A stretch of 64,000 nucleotides of DNA from the NCBI RefSeq assembly GCF_000403845.2, contig NZ_KE159568.1, positions 310,001-374,000 on the forward strand. Direction: 5' to 3'. The notes beneath the pieces were generated by a model that was given only the letters and a program-made list of their open reading frames with translations, searched no databases and was not told the DNA's origin. The position numbers and the translations under genes are program-made. This DNA comes from Eubacterium sp. 14-2 (GTDB lineage: Bacteria > Bacillota > Clostridia > Lachnospirales > Lachnospiraceae). Position 1 is the stretch's first letter. Each line of letters opens with the position of its first letter. Below, piece by piece: positions 61,008 to 64,000 of this stretch.

Positions 61008-63902
61008 TTATTTCTGTCTCTGTTTTTTTCCTGCGGCCTGCTTCCCGGCGGTTTTCACAGGTCTTTTGCTCTTTTTCCCGGCTTTTTTCACTGCGGGTTT
61101 CCCGGTAAACATGCTTTTAAAGGCTTTTCCCGCCGCATAAGCTCCGATTTCTTTTAATTTATCCTCGGATCTGCTCATCTTTGAACATTCCGGGTGATCC
61201 CGGTGGAGCTTAATGGCGTCAAACTCGCACTTGGTGGTACATACGCCGCAGCCGATGCATTTGTTTTCATCCACAACGGACACACCGCAGCTTAAGCAGC
61301 GCCCTGCTTCCAGATGTACCTGTTCCTCTGTCAGAGTTTTATGTGCGTCCCGGAAAGAGTGTTTATAATCAATTTTTTCATCCATGCCTGCTTCCTGGCG
61401 GCCGATGGTATCGTATCCTTCCACCTTAATGTTCTTTTTGTTCAGCTCATGGAAATCCCGGCGGTTCCGCCCAATGGTCATACTGGTGCCCGGATGTACA
61501 TAACGGTGCAGGGACACAGCGGCATTTTTGCCGGCTTCAATGGCGTCAATAACAAACTGCGGGCCTGTGTACACATCTCCGCCCACGAAAATATCAGGTT
61601 CTGCCGTCTGATATGTCAGTGCGTCCGCTGCCGGGTAATTGCCATGGCAGAATTCCACTTTGCTTCCGTCCAGCAGGCCGCCCCATTCGATGCTCTGTCC
61701 GATGGCAAAAATCACCTGTGCACATTCCACCGTCATCAGCTGGTTTTCATCGTACTGAGGATTGAATTTACCTGCTTCATCCAGTGTGCTGATACATTTC
61801 TTAAATACCACAGACTGTACCTTTCCACTGGAATCTTTTATAATCTCCTTCGGTCCCCAGCCATTATTGATTTTAATTTCTTCTTCCAGTGTTTCCTGAA
61901 TCTCCTCTTCAGAAGCCGGCATGGTTTCTCTGGATTCCAGGCAGAACATTTCCACTTCTTTTCCGCCGAAACGATAAGCAGTTCTGGCACAGTCAACGGC
62001 CACGTTGCCTCCGCCGATTACAATGACCCTGCCTTTCATCTTCTGCTCCTGGTCTTCCGCTGCATGATGAAGGAAGTTTACCGCAATGTCAATTCCCTCC
62101 GCGTCATTTCCGGGAATCGGCGGAATCCTGCCGCCCTGACAGCCGATGGCAAGATAAAACGCCTGATATCCTTCCTTGCGCAGGTCATCCAGCGTCACGT
62201 CTCTGCCCACTTCTACGCCGCATTTTATCTCAACGCCCAGTTCACGGATTACTTCAATTTCCGCCTCAATGATATCTTTTTCCAGTTTATAGGAAGGAAT
62301 GCCGTAAGTCATCATTCCGCCCGGCTTCGCATTTTTCTCAAATACTGTGGGCTTATAGCCTCTGGTTGCCAGATAATAAGCGCAGGATAATCCGGCGGGG
62401 CCTGCTCCGATAATGGCAATTTTCTGCTCCCACTGAGTCAGCCGGTTAGACGCAATAACCACCGGCGGGATGTATCTGGTTTCTTCCTTAAGATCCTGCT
62501 CCGCAATGAATTTCTTAATATCGTCGATGGCCACCGGAGCGTCAATGGTTCCTCTGGTACATGCCATTTCACAGCGTCTGTTGCAGACACGGCCGCAGAT
62601 TGCCGGAAACGGGTTGTCTTTTTTAATCAATGCCAGCGCTTCCTGGTATTTGCCCTCTTTTGCCTTGCGGATGTAGCCCTGTACTGCAATATGGGCCGGA
62701 CAGGCTGCCTTACAGGGTGCGGTACCTGTCTTATAGCAGTTAATCCGGTTGTTGTCCCGGTAATCTTCATCGTATTTGTCTTTACCCCATACCAGCCTGT
62801 CGGGCAGTTCATGTTTGGGATAGCGGACTTCTTTTCCGTTTTTCTTACAGAGTTTCTGTCCCAGCTTCACCGCACCGGCAGGACAGTATTCCACACATTT
62901 TCCACAGGCCACGCATTTTTCCTTTTCCACCTTTGCGGTAAATGCGCTTCGGCTCATATTGGGCGTATTAAATAACTGGGAGGTTCTCAACGCGTTGCAG
63001 ATATTCACGTTGCAGTTGCAGATACCGAATATTTTATTTTCTCCGTCAATATTGGTAATCTGATGTACAAATCCGTTGTCTTCTGCTTTACGGAAAATTT
63101 CCATGGCCTCTTCGTATGTAATATCATGGCCCTTTCCTGTCTCCCGGCAGTAGTCTGCAAAATCTCCCACACCGATACACCAGTTCATCTCATCATCGCC
63201 GCAGCCTTCGCCCAGAATCTGGCGGCTGATTCGGCAGGAACACTGGCCCACGCCGATATGTCCTTCGTATTTTTTCAGCCAGTAGGAAATATGTTCCAGG
63301 TCAATGGTTCCATTTTCCATGGAGATGGCCTGTTCCACAGGAATCACGTGCATACCGATTCCGGCTCCTCCCGGCGGCACCATATGGGTAATCCCGTCCA
63401 GGGGGATAAAGGTCATGCGCTCAAAGAAACTGGCCAGCGCCGGATGTTCCCGGAGACGTTTATTGCCTTCCGGCCCTTCTTCCATATTAAAGAGCTCCGC
63501 GGAGCCCGGCACGAACATGGGCAGACAGTATCTGCGGTCTGTGGGCCCAGGAATGGAACCGTAGTGGTCGTAGTTATTGCCGTAGTCATATTCCAGAAGG
63601 CCGATATAGCTCATTTCATCCAGCACTTCCTGAAAATGCTCCCTGTCCTCTTTCTCCACTTTATTCATTTTCCAGAGTTCTTCAACTCTGTAATGGCGGC
63701 GTACTTTCATGGTCAGGGCAATATCTGCCATTTCTTCTGTGACGATTTCCGCCAGTCCCCAGTATTCCGGATCGGCCACTGTCAGTCCTTTCAGCTTGTG
63801 CAGTGCCACGTCGGTAATCTTTCTTCCAAGTTTCATTATTTTTTCACTGGGCGCTTTGTCGCTCATATGAGGCGGGATAACCGCTTTGCTCATTTCCGGC
63901 AT
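61008..63902 (-). CDS. Multidomain iron-sulfur FAD/NADPH oxidoreductase (GltD-like)
   Basis: A 964-residue cytoplasmic protein. Residues about 1-315 form an N-terminal domain rich in cysteine pairs (GVGQCSCR at about 220, GICNCNVNIC at about 293-302) that I cannot name. Then: a ferredoxin site CVACGKCVEYCP at about 330-341, a GltD-type helical Fe-S domain (CKAACPAH, CGRVCNRRCEMACTR), an FAD site IIGAGPAGLS near 497-506, an NADPH site GGGNVAVDCART near 630, and a second ferredoxin-like site CLSCGVSVV and CIGCGVCTTKC near 895-915. A lysine-rich tail of about 40 residues ends it. Likely an NADPH- and ferredoxin-linked electron-transfer enzyme. Confidence 0.85.
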   Translation of the reverse strand: MPEMSKAVIPPHMSDKAPSEKIMKLGRKITDVALHKLKGLTVADPEYWGLAEIVTEEMADIALTMKVRRHYRVEELWKMNKVEKEDREHFQEVLDEMSYIGLLEYDYGNNYDHYGSIPGPTDRRYCLPMFVPGSAELFNMEEGPEGNKRLREHPALASFFERMTFIPLDGITHMVPPGGAGIGMHVIPVEQAISMENGTIDLEHISYWLKKYEGHIGVGQCSCRISRQILGEGCGDDEMNWCIGVGDFADYCRETGKGHDITYEEAMEIFRKAEDNGFVHQITNIDGENKIFGICNCNVNICNALRTSQLFNTPNMSRSAFTAKVEKEKCVACGKCVEYCPAGAVKLGQKLCKKNGKEVRYPKHELPDRLVWGKDKYDEDYRDNNRINCYKTGTAPCKAACPAHIAVQGYIRKAKEGKYQEALALIKKDNPFPAICGRVCNRRCEMACTRGTIDAPVAIDDIKKFIAEQDLKEETRYIPPVVIASNRLTQWEQKIAIIGAGPAGLSCAYYLATRGYKPTVFEKNAKPGGMMTYGIPSYKLEKDIIEAEIEVIRELGVEIKCGVEVGRDVTLDDLRKEGYQAFYLAIGCQGGRIPPIPGNDAEGIDIAVNFLHHAAEDQEQKMKGRVIVIGGGNVAVDCARTAYRFGGKEVEMFCLESRETMPASEEEIQETLEEEIKINNGWGPKEIIKDSSGKVQSVVFKKCISTLDEAGKFNPQYDENQLMTVECAQVIFAIGQSIEWGGLLDGSKVEFCHGNYPAADALTYQTAEPDIFVGGDVYTGPQFVIDAIEAGKNAAVSLHRYVHPGTSMTIGRNRRDFHELNKKNIKVEGYDTIGRQEAGMDEKIDYKHSFRDAHKTLTEEQVHLEAGRCLSCGVSVVDENKCIGCGVCTTKCEFDAIKLHRDHPECSKMSRSEDKLKEIGAYAAGKAFKSMFTGKPAVKKAGKKSKRPVKTAGKQAAGKKQRQK

Positions 63903-63942
63903 AATGTTCTCCTTTCTTTCTCATCCGATGGATTCGTTTTTC

Positions 63943-64000
63943 TCATCCGATACACGTTCCGTTCTCTGAAGGGGCTCTGTGCAGTTCCTTCAGACCTTCC
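63943..64000 (-). CDS. Possible 3' end of an upstream gene
   Basis: A minus-strand frame enters from the right edge and stops at 63943-63945; the visible part reads EGLKELHRAPSENGTCIG. Too short to identify. It ends about 40 bases before the oxidoreductase start, whose ribosome site is AAAGGAG. Confidence 0.3.
   Translation of the reverse strand, partial: EGLKELHRAPSENGTCIG

Noticed and set aside
63903-63960. Repeated TCTCATCCGAT before the oxidoreductase gene
   Set aside because: Two 11-base copies in a short leader are likely a small duplication with no inverted symmetry or clear regulatory meaning.

Overview
The window looks like chromosomal DNA from an anaerobic, low-to-moderate GC Gram-positive bacterium of the class Clostridia, probably a Lachnospiraceae-type gut organism. 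This rests on gene content and order, not a database match: the priA-def-fmt-rsmB-rlmN-prpC-prkC-rsgA-rpe order, a DAP-type MurE, the anaerobic cobalt-early cobalamin route (CbiD, CbiG), Feo and rubredoxin genes, and AGGAGG-type ribosome sites. Nearly all genes lie on the minus strand; only five protein genes (an XRE regulator, a TetR regulator with its flavodoxin-like partner, a DtxR regulator) and a transposase relic read on the plus strand.

Layout. 1-12.4 kb: an operon of eleven genes from murE to rpe (cell wall, replication restart, translation initiation, rRNA modification, PASTA kinase/phosphatase, 30S assembly), with a good sigma-A type promoter before murE. 12.5-17.3 kb: a hybrid sensor kinase with two receivers and a receiver-HD-GYP protein, separated by hairpins. 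17.3-19 kb: cbiB and a small alarmone synthetase. 19.2-22.7 kb: response regulator, ABC ATPase, permease, histidine kinase. 22.7-31 kb: lower cobalamin pathway (cbiA, cobT, cobU, cobS, a short degenerate cobU paralogue), with a membrane-anchored alpha/beta hydrolase at one end and a thioesterase, YoaK protein and small helical protein at the other. 31-32.9 kb: fructosamine-kinase-family gene with a possible upstream peptide, then an AT-rich patch with an XRE membrane regulator. 32.9-42.4 kb: corrin-ring operon cbiD-L-F-G-H-(J/E/T fusion), then an unrecognised gene and asnB.

42.5-45.3 kb: a queuosine cassette (queC, transporter, queF) headed by a consensus promoter, a preQ1-riboswitch-like element and an intrinsic terminator. 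It is bounded on both sides by 39-bp direct repeats, the outer one leading into an IS1634-like transposase relic. 45.3-49.4 kb: TetR regulator, nadA, class V aminotransferase, AT-rich ANT-type nucleotidyltransferase and a 54-residue rubredoxin. 49.5-50.7 kb: a TetR gene with a near-perfect 20-bp-arm operator, overlapping a flavodoxin-like gene. 50.8-55.2 kb: metal region (ZIP transporter, feoB, two feoA, divergent DtxR regulator) with matching palindromes and a Fur-like site. 55.2-60.5 kb: GGDEF protein, HD-GYP protein and a large secreted surface protein, suggesting c-di-GMP control of a surface factor. 60.6-64 kb: hypA and a 964-residue iron-sulfur/FAD/NADPH oxidoreductase.

No tRNA, rRNA, CRISPR array, prophage or intact insertion sequence was seen. 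I found no clear previously undescribed multi-gene system; the best leads are the repeat-bounded queuosine cassette with its leader, the unknown protein inside the cobalamin operon, the degenerate CobU paralogue and the metal-operator network.
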